A DNA stretch of 32,072 bases from Saprospiraceae bacterium (GTDB taxonomy: Bacteria; Bacteroidota; Bacteroidia; Chitinophagales; Saprospiraceae): positions 1 through 32,072 of the forward strand of contig JANWVR010000152.1 in the NCBI GenBank assembly GCA_025056735.1, given 5' to 3'. Of the stretch, positions 15,025 through 23,610 are shown in pieces. The notes below the pieces were generated by a model. The model had not been told where the DNA came from, ran no database searches, and saw only the letters and a list, made by a program, of their open reading frames with translations. The position numbers were made by a program, and so were the translations under genes. Position 1 is the first letter of the stretch; each line of letters starts with the position of its first letter.

Positions 15025-16512
15025 ATGGGTATTTCCTGCATTCTATTGCTGCGCGCTGCGGCAGCTTGTTGTCAAGCAAGGGGGGCGGCTGTTTCGGCGC
15101 TGTTTTTGGCGCTGCTGGCTGCATTTTCGGTTCAGGGTCAGCCGTTTCCCATTGGCACGCGCGTGATTACCTACCAGGATCCGGCGCGCAACAACCGTAA
15201 CATTCAAACGTATTTGTACTATCCGGCTACGTCGGCGGGCGCCAACCAGCCGGTGGCTAACGGGCAATTCCCGGTGGTCGTCATCGGGCACGGCTTTACG
15301 ATGAACTACGTGCCCTATGTTTTTTGGGGCAACGCGCTGGCTGAGGCGGGCTACATCGTGGCCATTCCGAATACGGAGACAGGCTTTTCACCCAGCCATT
15401 CGGCTTTCGCCGCCGATATGGCCTTCTTAGTGGCCAAATTGTATTCGGAGAACAACAACAGCAACTCGCCTTTTTATCAACACGTTCAATCGGACGCCTG
15501 CATCATGGGCCATTCTATGGGCGGCGGATGCACCTATCTGGCCGCGCAAAACAATGCCAACGTGTCGGCAACGATCACGTTTGCCGCGGCGGAGACCAAC
15601 CCTTCGGCGATTGCGGCGGCGGCCAATGTGGCGTGCCCCAGTTTGGTGTTCAGCGGCTCGGCCGATTGCGTAACGCCGCCTGCGCAGCACCAGATACCGA
15701 TCTACAACGCGCTGCCCGACTGTAAGGCGTACATCTCGCTCGTGGGCGGTGGTCACTGCAATTTTGCCAATTTTAATTTTAATTGTTGGTTGGGCGAGTC
15801 CACGTGCAACCCTAGTGGTCCACCGATGCCTGCCGATACGCAGCGGGCCATTACGTTGCTTTTCGTGCGGCCGTGGTTAGATCGCTTTTTGAAAACGGAC
15901 TACTCGGCAGGCTTGCTGTTCACCACGCGGTTTGCCCAGTACGAGTCGGCGGGCAAGATCACTGGCTCCATTGCCTGTGCGCCGCTGCCTATTGAACTGA
16001 TTTCTTTTCGGTTGCGAAAACCTCGGAGCGGGATCATTCGCTTAGAATGGCGCACGGGCTCGGAGCGGGATGCCGATCATTTTGTCGTGGAGCGCAGCGC
16101 CGATGGCCGACAATTCGAGTCAATCGGGGTTGTTCGGGCCAACAATGCGCCCTCGGAATACGCCTTTGAGGACAACCGCCCACTTGTTGGCGACAATTTT
16201 TACCGCCTGAAGCTGGTGGATTGGAATGGTCAGAACACCTATTCGCCGGTGGCGCGCGAGCGCGCAGAGGTGCGTCCGTGGCGCGCGTCGCTCATGGCCG
16301 GCGGGCGCGCGTTGCTGCTCCAGGCCGATGAGTCTGCCGAAGTCGAATGCCTGACGCTTTACGACGCTGCAGGCTGCCTCGTCTGGCGCCATTTTTTATA
16401 CGGACAAAGCCCTCCCATTCGCATAGATTTGCCGGCCTTGACGCCGGGGTTTTATCGAGTAGATATGCGGTTAGACCGCTCTGTGGTGTCCCTTCCCGTG
16501 GTTGTTCCTTAA
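15025..16512 (+). CDS. Secreted alpha/beta hydrolase (chlorophyllase/PAF-acetylhydrolase-like) with a C-terminal sorting-type domain
   Basis: The 495-residue product starts at the ATG at 15025, which gives a signal peptide with a long n-region (hydrophobic core about 21-38, cleaved near QG-QP). The open frame runs upstream into the previous gene, but those codons do not look like protein. The catalytic domain has HGF (89-91, oxyanion region), GHSMG (162-166, nucleophile Ser164), SADCVTP (212-218, Asp214) and GGGHCNF (241-247, His244), so the triad is complete. This pattern fits cutinase/PET-hydrolase-like and PAF-acetylhydrolase-like esterases. After residue 320 there is a fibronectin-like domain common in Bacteroidota surface proteins (PIELISFRL...FVVERSADGRQFESIG), then a final sorting-type domain ending LTPGFYRVDMRLD. 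The substrate is unknown. Confidence 0.87.
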   Translation: MGISCILLLRAAAACCQARGAAVSALFLALLAAFSVQGQPFPIGTRVITYQDPARNNRNIQTYLYYPATSAGANQPVANGQFPVVVIGHGFTMNYVPYVFWGNALAEAGYIVAIPNTETGFSPSHSAFAADMAFLVAKLYSENNNSNSPFYQHVQSDACIMGHSMGGGCTYLAAQNNANVSATITFAAAETNPSAIAAAANVACPSLVFSGSADCVTPPAQHQIPIYNALPDCKAYISLVGGGHCNFANFNFNCWLGESTCNPSGPPMPADTQRAITLLFVRPWLDRFLKTDYSAGLLFTTRFAQYESAGKITGSIACAPLPIELISFRLRKPRSGIIRLEWRTGSERDADHFVVERSADGRQFESIGVVRANNAPSEYAFEDNRPLVGDNFYRLKLVDWNGQNTYSPVARERAEVRPWRASLMAGGRALLLQADESAEVECLTLYDAAGCLVWRHFLYGQSPPIRIDLPALTPGFYRVDMRLDRSVVSLPVVVP

Positions 16513-16543
16513 AAGCCATTCGAGATTTTTCTAAACGCTGTCC

Positions 16544-17167
16544 ATGCCACGCCTTTTGCTGCTTTTCGCCCATCCGGCCTACGACCACTCGCGCGCGCAC
16601 AAGCAATTGCTGCAACACCTGCCTAACGACCCGCGCCTGACGTTCCGGGACTTGTACGAACGCTATCCCGACTTTTACATCGAAGTAGAAGAGGAAAAGC
16701 GACTGCTGAGCGAACACGACATTGTCGTCTGGCAGCATCCGGTGTACTGGTACAGCTGCCCGCCGCTGCTGAAGCAGTGGATAGACTTGGTGTTGGAATT
16801 TGGCTGGGCTTATGGGCCTGGAGGTGTGGCCCTGCATGGGAAGCGTCTGCTGCACGCAGTTTCCACCGGCGGCGGCCGACACGCTTACCAACCCGACGGC
16901 CTCCATCGGCACACGCTCCGGCAGTTTCTGGCGCCGTTTGAACGCACGGCGCAGCTGTGCGGCATGGAATACCTGCCGCCTTTTGTTGCTTTCGGCACGC
17001 ACCGGCTGACCGACCAGGCGCTGTTTGACCTGTCGTTGGACTATGCTCGCCTAGTGCGTCACCTCATGGACGATGAGGACGGCTCGTTTGCCCGCCAATT
17101 AGCGCAGTGCGAGTACGCCAACGACTGCCTGCCGGCCTTGCAATCTGCCTTGCCTTCCGCATCCTGA
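16544..17167 (+). CDS. KefF/MdaB-like NAD(P)H-dependent flavodoxin-fold oxidoreductase
   Basis: The 207-residue protein has the flavodoxin-like fold of the NAD(P)H quinone oxidoreductase family. It starts LLLLFAHPAYDHSRAHKQLL (FMN/FAD phosphate loop), then has DIVVWQHPVYWYSCPPLLK and LHAVSTGGGRHAYQPDG, which bind the isoalloxazine ring. In other bacteria such proteins reduce quinones or regulate glutathione-gated potassium efflux (KefF, KefG). No Kef antiporter gene is present here, so a potassium role is not supported by context. It lies 31 bases after the hydrolase gene and 5 bases before the YdjM-like gene, suggesting a shared transcript with the latter. Confidence 0.88.
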   Translation: MPRLLLLFAHPAYDHSRAHKQLLQHLPNDPRLTFRDLYERYPDFYIEVEEEKRLLSEHDIVVWQHPVYWYSCPPLLKQWIDLVLEFGWAYGPGGVALHGKRLLHAVSTGGGRHAYQPDGLHRHTLRQFLAPFERTAQLCGMEYLPPFVAFGTHRLTDQALFDLSLDYARLVRHLMDDEDGSFARQLAQCEYANDCLPALQSALPSAS

Positions 17168-17172
17168 TACCT

Positions 17173-17700
17173 ATGCCCTCGGTCTTTGGCCACGTTCTTG
17201 CCTCCTCCGCGCTTGGCTATGCGTTGTTTTCCCAGCACGTGCACAGGCGTGCGGTGCTGCTGGCCGGTCTGTGTGCGGTAGCGCCTGACGCCGATGTGTT
17301 GGCTTTCTCATGGGGCATTCCATACGAGAGCATCTGGGGCCATCGAGGCTGGACGCACTCGCTCGCTTTTGCCGCCCTGCTGGGGCTTTCTACGGGCTGG
17401 CTTTTCTACAGCCGGCAGCGCTATTGGCCTCGCATGGCGTTGTACTTCGCGCTGGCGACGGCCTCGCATCCGCTGTTAGACATGCTGACCACCGGCGGTC
17501 TGGGTTGCGCGCTGTGGTGGCCTATTAGCGAGGAGCGGCTGTTTTTCCCCCTGCGGGTCATTCGCGTGTCGCCGTTAGAAATGGGCGATTTTATCAGTAA
17601 ATGGGGCATTAAAGTGCTGCTGAGCGAGGCGTTTTGGATTGGGCTGCCCGGAGCGGCGTTGGTGGCGGCGAGGGTGTTCTGGGCGAAGCCTAGGAAATAG
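17173..17700 (+). CDS. YdjM/YbcI-type membrane-bound metal-dependent hydrolase (DUF457)
   Basis: The 175-residue protein has four to five hydrophobic segments and the conserved polar motifs of the family: FGHVLASSALGYAL at the N-terminus, APDADVL (residues 36-42), HRGWTHSL (about 55-62) and SHPLLDMLTTGG (about 97-108). The His and Asp residues in these motifs are thought to bind a metal at the membrane. E. coli YdjM is an SOS-induced inner-membrane member; the substrate is unknown. The ATG at 17173 lies 5 bases after the previous stop codon and starts the family's usual N-terminus. Confidence 0.88.
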   Translation: MPSVFGHVLASSALGYALFSQHVHRRAVLLAGLCAVAPDADVLAFSWGIPYESIWGHRGWTHSLAFAALLGLSTGWLFYSRQRYWPRMALYFALATASHPLLDMLTTGGLGCALWWPISEERLFFPLRVIRVSPLEMGDFISKWGIKVLLSEAFWIGLPGAALVAARVFWAKPRK

Positions 17701-17706
17701 GCTTTG

Positions 17707-17726
17707 TTCGAGGCGGGAGCCTCGAA
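17707..17726. repeat. Perfect 8-bp hairpin after the YdjM-like gene
   Basis: TTCGAGGC (17707-17714) and GCCTCGAA (17719-17726) form a perfect stem with a GGGA tetraloop, six bases after the stop codon. No T run follows, so it could be a weak terminator, an mRNA 3' end stabiliser or an operator next to the promoter box at 17746. Confidence 0.5.
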
Positions 17727-17745
17727 TAAGCTATACCACAAGCTA

Positions 17746-17753
17746 TACCTTTG
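17746..17753 (+). promoter_or_regulatory. -7 promoter box TACCTTTG, immediately before the membrane-protein gene
   Basis: TACCTTTG (17746-17753) is a perfect -7 match, but the ATG at 17761 is only seven bases further on. If it is used, the transcript would be nearly leaderless. No TTG is found at the -33 distance. Confidence 0.45.
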
Positions 17754-17760
17754 GCGCGGG

Positions 17761-18777
17761 ATGAAAGACGTTGTTTTCCGAATTACGGCTCTGTGGGCCT
17801 TTTCTGAGTGTGCGTTGGGCGGGCTGATGCACGCCTTTAAGATACCGTTTACGGGCATTTTTGTGGGTGGTTTTGCCGTCTTGTGCGTGGGTTTGTTGGC
17901 ACACGTCAGCAGGCGCAGCGCGTCGGTGATCCTGCGCGCTACGCTGTTGGTCATTCTGGTGAAGGCAATCGTCAGCCCGCACTCGCCGCCGCAGGCGCAT
18001 GTGGCGGTGGCTTTCCAGGGCGTTTTGGGGGGCCTGATGCTGGGCTATCTGCGGCCTTATGTTGTCGCAGCGTTTTTATATGGCGTGCTGGCCATTGCCG
18101 AGTCAGCGCTGCAAAAGTTGCTGATGCTCTATATTTTTTTTGGCAAACCGCTCTTCGAGGCAGTGGATTTGTTCGTGGCCGATGTTCTGAAGAAATTTGG
18201 CCTGCAGAGTGAGGTGTCGTGGGCGTGGTCGGCGGCGGGCATTTATGTGGGCATTTACGCCCTTTGGGGCGCGGTATTGGGCTACTGGATACCGAAGTTG
18301 CCCGGTTTGCTGGAGCGCAGGGCACAGCAATACGCTGATGTGGAAATGGCTTTAGGAGAGAATAGTCTTCCTTCGCGGCGCAAGCCTTTGTGGCAAAAAA
18401 TAGCCCTTCTGGTCGGTGTGCTGCTTTTTATTGCCGGTACGTTTCTGCTCACTGGCGTTGAAAAGGGCGGTGGCGCCTCAAAGGCGCTCTATGCCGTTGC
18501 GCGCACGCTGGCGGTGTTGGCCGCCTGGTTGTTTGTGGTGCGGCCTTTGGTACAGATGCTCGTGCAACGTTGGGCAAAGCGGAAATCGGTGGAAGAACAG
18601 GGCGCCTTGCAGCAGCTCCTCGCCGCGATGCCCGATTTGCAGGGACGATCGAGGGCCTTATTTGCCGCTGTCAGCCAGCAACACCGAGGCTGGCGTCGGT
18701 GGATGGAATTTGCGCTGGCGCTCTTAGCGACGGCGTTCTACGAGGCGCCGCTGCCCGTCAGTGCTCGTGACCGATGA
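17761..18777 (+). CDS. Unrecognised polytopic membrane protein
   Basis: The 338-residue protein has roughly eight hydrophobic segments. Five or six lie in the first 180 residues, where the loop KAIVSPHSPPQAHVAVAFQG is the most distinctive motif, followed by a basic cytoplasmic loop and two or three more (about 215-275). The N-terminal half vaguely resembles substrate-capture components of energy-coupling-factor transporters, but I would not assign it. The frame can start at a TTG at 17704; the ATG at 17761 places the first helix correctly. Its last 20 bases overlap the ferredoxin gene on the other strand. No ATPase or transporter gene is nearby. Confidence 0.7.
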   Translation: MKDVVFRITALWAFSECALGGLMHAFKIPFTGIFVGGFAVLCVGLLAHVSRRSASVILRATLLVILVKAIVSPHSPPQAHVAVAFQGVLGGLMLGYLRPYVVAAFLYGVLAIAESALQKLLMLYIFFGKPLFEAVDLFVADVLKKFGLQSEVSWAWSAAGIYVGIYALWGAVLGYWIPKLPGLLERRAQQYADVEMALGENSLPSRRKPLWQKIALLVGVLLFIAGTFLLTGVEKGGGASKALYAVARTLAVLAAWLFVVRPLVQMLVQRWAKRKSVEEQGALQQLLAAMPDLQGRSRALFAAVSQQHRGWRRWMEFALALLATAFYEAPLPVSARDR

Positions 18778-19099
18778 TGCGCCGCTGGTCGGGGATGGTT
18801 ACCACAATATCGGCGTTGTTGTCTAAGATAATGCACTGGCATCCTAAGCGGCTCTCCAAGCGTGGGTTGATGGCCCTATCAATGAAGTCCTCCTCTTTTT
18901 CGGAAATTTCTTCAAGAAACTCCTCGCCCTTCTCGATGTACACATGGCACGTCGAGCAAGCACATACGCCGCCACAGTTGTGGTTGAGGTGGATGTCGAA
19001 GTCTTCGGTAATCTCTAAAATGGAGCGTCCTTCTAAGTCACCGGTAATGGTTTTTTCTGGAATAGACGTATCTTCAAACAGGAAGCGTATCGTAGCCAC
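18758..19099 (-). CDS. [2Fe-2S] ferredoxin (ISC/adrenodoxin type)
   Basis: The 113-residue protein has the cluster ligands Cys42, Cys48, Cys51 (in CGGVCACSTCHVYI) and Cys87 (in RLGCQC). This spacing, C-x5-C-x2-C then a distant C, belongs to vertebrate/ISC-type ferredoxins that pass single electrons, for example during iron-sulfur cluster assembly. The acidic segment EKGEEFLEEISEKEED is the usual partner-docking surface. Two extra cysteines (46 and 89) are present. No isc genes flank it. It converges on the membrane-protein gene with a 20-base tail-to-tail overlap and is divergent from the receptor gene at 19359, with 259 bases between their starts. Confidence 0.95.
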   Translation of the reverse strand: MATIRFLFEDTSIPEKTITGDLEGRSILEITEDFDIHLNHNCGGVCACSTCHVYIEKGEEFLEEISEKEEDFIDRAINPRLESRLGCQCIILDNNADIVVTIPDQRRIIGHEH

Positions 19100-19304
19100 G
19101 GGTATGAAATGGTTCAGGTGAAATCAGTTGGAAATTCAATCTAAAAACGCGAAAGGCATAGGAAAGGTTCAAGTATTTGTCCGGAAAGGCGCGCGCTTAT
19201 CCTGACAACGTATCTGCGCTTTTGCCGTTGTGGCTGTGTGCGGGACGTCGGTGCAGCCTGCGTTAATTTACCGTTACCTCTCCTATGGGCGCTTATCCCT
19301 TTCC

Positions 19305-19313
19305 TACCTTTGC
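19305..19313 (+). promoter_or_regulatory. -7 promoter box TACCTTTGC of the second TonB-dependent receptor
   Basis: TACCTTTGC (19305-19313) is identical to the boxes before the tRNA and nucleotidyltransferase genes and lies 45 bases before the ATG at 19359. No TTG at the -33 spacing is seen. The rest of the 259-base divergent region (19100-19358) holds nothing else I can name. Confidence 0.55.
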
Positions 19314-19358
19314 TGGTCATATTTAAAAAAAATCCGGTAACTACCCATTCACGCCTAC

Positions 19359-22112
19359 ATGGCTCGTTCTTTTATTCTTCTGTTTTTCAGCGTTTTATTT
19401 AGCGCTTTGAGCGCTCAAACCGTCACCCTGAGAGGCTTTGTCCTGGATGCTGACAACAATGCGCCCATTGCGGATGCCTCCGTGGTGCTTTCGCAGACGG
19501 GTCTTTTTGGCGCTACGGATGCGCGGGGGCGCTTCACCATCCTCCAGGTGCCGGCGGGCACTTACACGGTCGTGGTTTCGCGCGCAGGCTATTTGCCGGC
19601 GGAGCAGGAAGTTACGGTGTCGGCGGAGCGGGAGGAGCAGATAACAATTTTATTGAAGCGCGACCCGAAGAGCGTTCAGGCCAACGTTACCGACATTCCC
19701 ACCATATTGCTGGAGGAGGCGGAAGAGAGCGACGGCTATGGCGAAGTGGCCAACTTGTTGCATTCGGCGCGCGACGTGTTTCAGACGGCATCGAACTTTG
19801 GTTGGAGCGCGTTTCGCTTTCGGGAGCGCGGCTACGACTCAGAGCATTTTCCGCTGTATTTGAATGGGTTTAATGTGAACGACCCGGAGTCGGGCATTAC
19901 GTTTTTTGGCGAATTGGGCGGTCTCAACGACGTGCTGCGCGCGCGCCAGAGCGTCATTGGGTTGGAGCCAGCGGAGTTTGCGTTTTCCGAGATTGGCGGC
20001 GCCTCGTACATTGATACGCGGGCCAGTATTCAGCGCAAGCAAATACGCGCCTCATATGCTATTAGCAACCGTACCTACCGGCATCGGGTGATGCTGACGG
20101 CCAATACCGGGTTGATGCCCAAGGGCTGGGCGGTTTCGTTTTCGGCCAGCCGTCGCTGGGCGCAGGAGGGTTGGTATGAGGGCACGTTCTTCGACGGCTA
20201 CGCCTATTTTCTTTCAGTGGATAAAAAATTTGGCGGCGAGCGCCATGCCCTCAACCTGACCATCCTCGGCTCGCCGACAGTACGCGGTAGGGTAGGGGAC
20301 ACCTTCCAGGAAATGTACGACTTAGCGGGCACAACGCGCTACAATCCGTTCTGGGGCTATTGGAATGGCGAAAAGCGCAATGGATACGTCAATCATAATC
20401 ACCAGCCTATTGTGATGTTGCGCTACGACCTCAAGCCCTCGCGGCAGACCAGTATAATGCTGGTGGGTTTCTTGCAGACGGGTCGTAGCGGCTCCACGCG
20501 CTTAGACTGGTTTAATGCCAATAACCCAGAGCCGGACTTCAACCGCCGCCTGCCCTCGGCGCTGACCGATCCTGTGCAAGCTGCTGAATGGGCCGACATG
20601 CTGCGCCGAAACGAAAATCTGCGGCAGATTGACTGGGCTGGCCTGTGGGAGGCGAACACGATTTCCGTAGAAACCATCCAAAACGCCAACGGCATTCCGG
20701 GCAACAGCATTACGGGCAAGCGCTCCCAGTATGTGATTGCCGATTTTCGCAGCGATGCGCGCGAACTGGGCTTTAATGCCGTGTTGCGCCAGTCGCTCAG
20801 CACGCGCTTCATGCTCCACGGCGGCGGCAGCTATCACTATTACTTGGGCCGTAATTTCAAGACGGTGGACGATTTGCTGGGCGGTGATTTCATCGTGGAC
20901 TGGGACCGCTTCGCGCAGCAAGACGTGCCCGACAATCCCTCGGCCCGCGACAACGACCTGCGCACGCCCAACCGCATTGTGCGTCAGGGCGAAACCTATG
21001 GCTTCGACTACGACGAAAACATTCACAAGGGCATGACCTGGGTTCAGGTGCAGGGCAACCTCAAGCGCCTGTTTGTCTTTGCCGCTGCCGAAAACCTTTT
21101 CACCACCTTCTGGCGCACGGGCTACATGCAAAACGGACGCTTCCCGGACGAGTCGCTGGGCAACTCGAAGAAGCATACCTTCCTGACCTATGGCTTTAAG
21201 GCCGGCCTGACCTACAAGGTCAGCGGTCGCCATTACGTCTACGCTCACGGCTTCCACGGCACGCGCGCACCGCTGTTCCGCGACATCTTCCTGTCGCCGC
21301 GCATCCGGCATCAGGCCATTGACGCCGAGCCTTACACCATCAACAGTGCAGAGGCGGGCTACCTGTGGCGCGCTCCAAGAGCCCGAGCGCGCGTAACCGG
21401 CTACTACACCACCTTCGAAGGCGAATACGACAACTTTCTGTTTTATGCTGCCACCACGGGCGTGTTTGGCTCCTCCCTGCTGACCAACATGAACCGACGC
21501 CATGCTGGCATCGAGGCCGCTGTTGAAGTGCGCCCTGCAACGCCGCTCACGCTTACTTTAGCTGGCAACCTCGGCGAATACATCTATACCAACCGCCCCA
21601 CGCTTTACCTGACGCAGGATAATACCGCCGACGTCATTTTAGACGGCGTAACGGTCTATCAGAAAAACTTCTACGTGCCGCGCACGCCGCAAACGACCGC
21701 CTACGCCAGCGCACGCTACGAGGGCAAGCGCTTCTGGTTCGCCTCGCTGACGCTCAACTGGGCCGACAATTCGTGGTTCCTCTTCGACCAAACGCGCCGC
21801 ACCGCCGGCTTCGTCGAACCCTTCGAGCGCGGCTCCGACATCTGGAACCTCATCCTCGACCAGCAAAAGGCGCCCGCGGCCTTCACGCTGGACTTCTTCG
21901 GCGGCAAATCGTGGCGCATTCAGCGCAACTATTTCCTCTATTTCAATATCGGCGTCAATAACTTGCTCAACAACACCAACATCATCATTTCAGGGCGCGA
22001 CGCCTATCGGAACGCCTACCGAAACGACACAACCGACCCGCGCCTCTATACAACTCAGGTGCTCTACGCCCCAGGAGTCAACTACTTTGCCAGCTTGGCA
22101 CTGCGAATGTAG
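19359..22112 (+). CDS. TonB-dependent outer-membrane receptor with carboxypeptidase-regulatory-like N-terminal domain
   Basis: The 917-residue protein has a signal peptide (1-19, SALSA-Q) and a carboxypeptidase-regulatory-like domain (about 20-100: TVTLRGFVLDADNNAPIADA, GTYTVVVSRAGYLPAEQ). A plug follows (about 125-225, with FRFRERGYDSEHFPLYLNGF and ARQSVIGLEPAEFAFSEIGG), then a beta barrel to the C-terminus. The plug is shorter and less typical than in the receptor at 3019-5826, and the two proteins share little obvious sequence in the barrel. It heads a plus-strand block with a DUF5689 lipoprotein 77 bases downstream and a DUF5683 protein after that. This order recurs in Bacteroidota and suggests a common uptake or envelope task. 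The substrate is unknown. Confidence 0.92.
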   Translation: MARSFILLFFSVLFSALSAQTVTLRGFVLDADNNAPIADASVVLSQTGLFGATDARGRFTILQVPAGTYTVVVSRAGYLPAEQEVTVSAEREEQITILLKRDPKSVQANVTDIPTILLEEAEESDGYGEVANLLHSARDVFQTASNFGWSAFRFRERGYDSEHFPLYLNGFNVNDPESGITFFGELGGLNDVLRARQSVIGLEPAEFAFSEIGGASYIDTRASIQRKQIRASYAISNRTYRHRVMLTANTGLMPKGWAVSFSASRRWAQEGWYEGTFFDGYAYFLSVDKKFGGERHALNLTILGSPTVRGRVGDTFQEMYDLAGTTRYNPFWGYWNGEKRNGYVNHNHQPIVMLRYDLKPSRQTSIMLVGFLQTGRSGSTRLDWFNANNPEPDFNRRLPSALTDPVQAAEWADMLRRNENLRQIDWAGLWEANTISVETIQNANGIPGNSITGKRSQYVIADFRSDARELGFNAVLRQSLSTRFMLHGGGSYHYYLGRNFKTVDDLLGGDFIVDWDRFAQQDVPDNPSARDNDLRTPNRIVRQGETYGFDYDENIHKGMTWVQVQGNLKRLFVFAAAENLFTTFWRTGYMQNGRFPDESLGNSKKHTFLTYGFKAGLTYKVSGRHYVYAHGFHGTRAPLFRDIFLSPRIRHQAIDAEPYTINSAEAGYLWRAPRARARVTGYYTTFEGEYDNFLFYAATTGVFGSSLLTNMNRRHAGIEAAVEVRPATPLTLTLAGNLGEYIYTNRPTLYLTQDNTADVILDGVTVYQKNFYVPRTPQTTAYASARYEGKRFWFASLTLNWADNSWFLFDQTRRTAGFVEPFERGSDIWNLILDQQKAPAAFTLDFFGGKSWRIQRNYFLYFNIGVNNLLNNTNIIISGRDAYRNAYRNDTTDPRLYTTQVLYAPGVNYFASLALRM

Positions 22113-22116
22113 TCAT

Positions 22117-22136
22117 CAAAAGCAACGACGCTTTTG
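22117..22136 (+). terminator. Possible weak terminator after the receptor gene
   Basis: CAAAAGC (22117-22123) and GCTTTTG (22130-22136) form a 7-bp stem with a 6-base loop four bases after the stop codon. The T run is inside the stem, so it would at best attenuate transcription into the DUF5689 gene. Confidence 0.3.
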
Positions 22137-22189
22137 CCTTCCTGTAGCTTTATTTAATAGATGAAAAACTGCTCAATCGCTTTCACATC

Positions 22190-23608
22190 ATGAATAAGCA
22201 CTGGTTTCGCGCGGCGATGTTCGCGCTCTTAGCCCTTGGCCTTTCGGGCTGCGTAAAACGCGAATTCGACGAACCGCCCGTGGGCGGCGAGCCGATCAAC
22301 GTAACGCCCAACATCAGCATCGCTGATCTGAAGAAGCTGCACACAACGCCGGGCGGCTTCGACACCATCAAGCAAGACCTCATCATCGGCGGCGTGGTGG
22401 TCATGGACGACCGCTCGGGCAACTACTATAAAAGCTTGGTCATTCAAGACACCAGCGGCGGCATCGAGGTGCGCTTCAACGACGGGTTCCTGTACAACCA
22501 GTTTCCGGTAGGGCGCCGGATTTTTATATACTGCAAAGACCTCATCCTGACGGATTACAACAACCTGACGCAGCTCACAGGTAGCGTGGTAGAGCAGGGC
22601 GGCGTGTTGGACGACATTGGCCTGACGGAGGCTCAGGTGCGCCGCAAGATTGTAAAAGGCCCGATAGTGGGCGCCCCTACACCGCGAAAGCTGCGCATTA
22701 ACGAATTGAACAACAGCCACATCAGCACGCTTATTCGTCTGGAAAACGTGCAGTTTATCACGGCAGATGCAGGCAAGACCTTCGCAGAGCCTATCACGAA
22801 AAACAGCCTCAACCGCACGCTGATGGACTGCTCGGGCAACAAATTAGTGCTCCGCTCGAGCGGCTACGCAGACTTTGCCGGCCAGCTGACGCCGACGGGC
22901 AACGGCTCCATCGTGGGCGTGCTGAGCGTCTTTGGCACGACGCTTCAAATGTATATCCGCGACCTCAACGACGTGAACATGACCGGCACGCGCTGCAGCG
23001 GGGTAGGGGGGCAGCTAATGAGCATTCGCGACCTGCGTTCGCTGTTTACTGGCTCGACCATACAAATCCCGGCTGATCGCAAAATTCGCGGCATTGTCAT
23101 CTCCGACCGCATCGCCAACAACACGGATGGCCGCAATCTTTTCGTACAGGCCACCGATGGGTCAGCAGGTATCGTGGTGCGTTTTACGGCCAACCACAAC
23201 TACAATTTGGGCGATGAAATCGAAGTGGACGTTTCGGGCCAGGAGCTCAGCCAATTCAACGGCCTGCTCCAGGTGAACAATGTGGCTGTAGACCGTTCCG
23301 CTGCCGTGGCCTCTGGCCAGACGCCCATTGTGCGCACGGCTACCATCGCCCAGATCAACGCCAACGGCGAGCAGTGGGAAAGCACGCTGGTGCGCATTAC
23401 GGGAGCCACCATTTCCGGTGCGGGCACGGCGCTGTCGGGCACCAAAACCGTAACAGATGCGACGGGCAGTATTCCTATGTTCACCCGCTCGGCGGCTACC
23501 TTTGCCAATGCTACAACGCCTTCGGGAGCCGTCACGCTGACGGCCATTGTGTCGGACTTCAACGGCCGCCAGATCATCTTGCGCAACCTTAACGACATTC
23601 AGCCCTGA
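22190..23608 (+). CDS. DUF5689 lipoprotein
   Basis: The 472-residue protein has a lipoprotein signal (LGLSGC, acylated Cys21) and so is anchored in a membrane, probably the outer one. Residues about 38-235 form a DUF5689-type domain (ISIADLKKLHTTPGGFDTIKQDLIIGGVVVMDD...YYKSLVIQDTSGGIEVRF). A second, related OB-fold-like unit occupies about 265-472 (SIRDLRSLFTGSTIQIPADRKIRGIVISDR...LFVQATDGSAGIVVRF), so it looks like an internal duplication. DUF5689 lipoproteins often accompany TonB-dependent receptors in Bacteroidota and may hold substrate at the surface. A TAGCTTTA sequence at 22145 resembles a -7 box with its last base changed, so an extra internal promoter is possible. The DUF5683 gene follows after two bases. 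Confidence 0.85.
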   Translation: MNKHWFRAAMFALLALGLSGCVKREFDEPPVGGEPINVTPNISIADLKKLHTTPGGFDTIKQDLIIGGVVVMDDRSGNYYKSLVIQDTSGGIEVRFNDGFLYNQFPVGRRIFIYCKDLILTDYNNLTQLTGSVVEQGGVLDDIGLTEAQVRRKIVKGPIVGAPTPRKLRINELNNSHISTLIRLENVQFITADAGKTFAEPITKNSLNRTLMDCSGNKLVLRSSGYADFAGQLTPTGNGSIVGVLSVFGTTLQMYIRDLNDVNMTGTRCSGVGGQLMSIRDLRSLFTGSTIQIPADRKIRGIVISDRIANNTDGRNLFVQATDGSAGIVVRFTANHNYNLGDEIEVDVSGQELSQFNGLLQVNNVAVDRSAAVASGQTPIVRTATIAQINANGEQWESTLVRITGATISGAGTALSGTKTVTDATGSIPMFTRSAATFANATTPSGAVTLTAIVSDFNGRQIILRNLNDIQP

Positions 23609-23610
23609 TA

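Noticed and set aside
16292-17002. 236-codon minus-strand frame
   Set aside because: It covers the end of the hydrolase and most of the KefF-like gene in antisense, has no recognisable domain and a basic, low-complexity composition.
20502-21503. 333-codon frame antisense to the second receptor
   Set aside because: Long antisense frames are expected in GC-rich genes; the plus-strand frame encodes a clear TonB-dependent receptor barrel.
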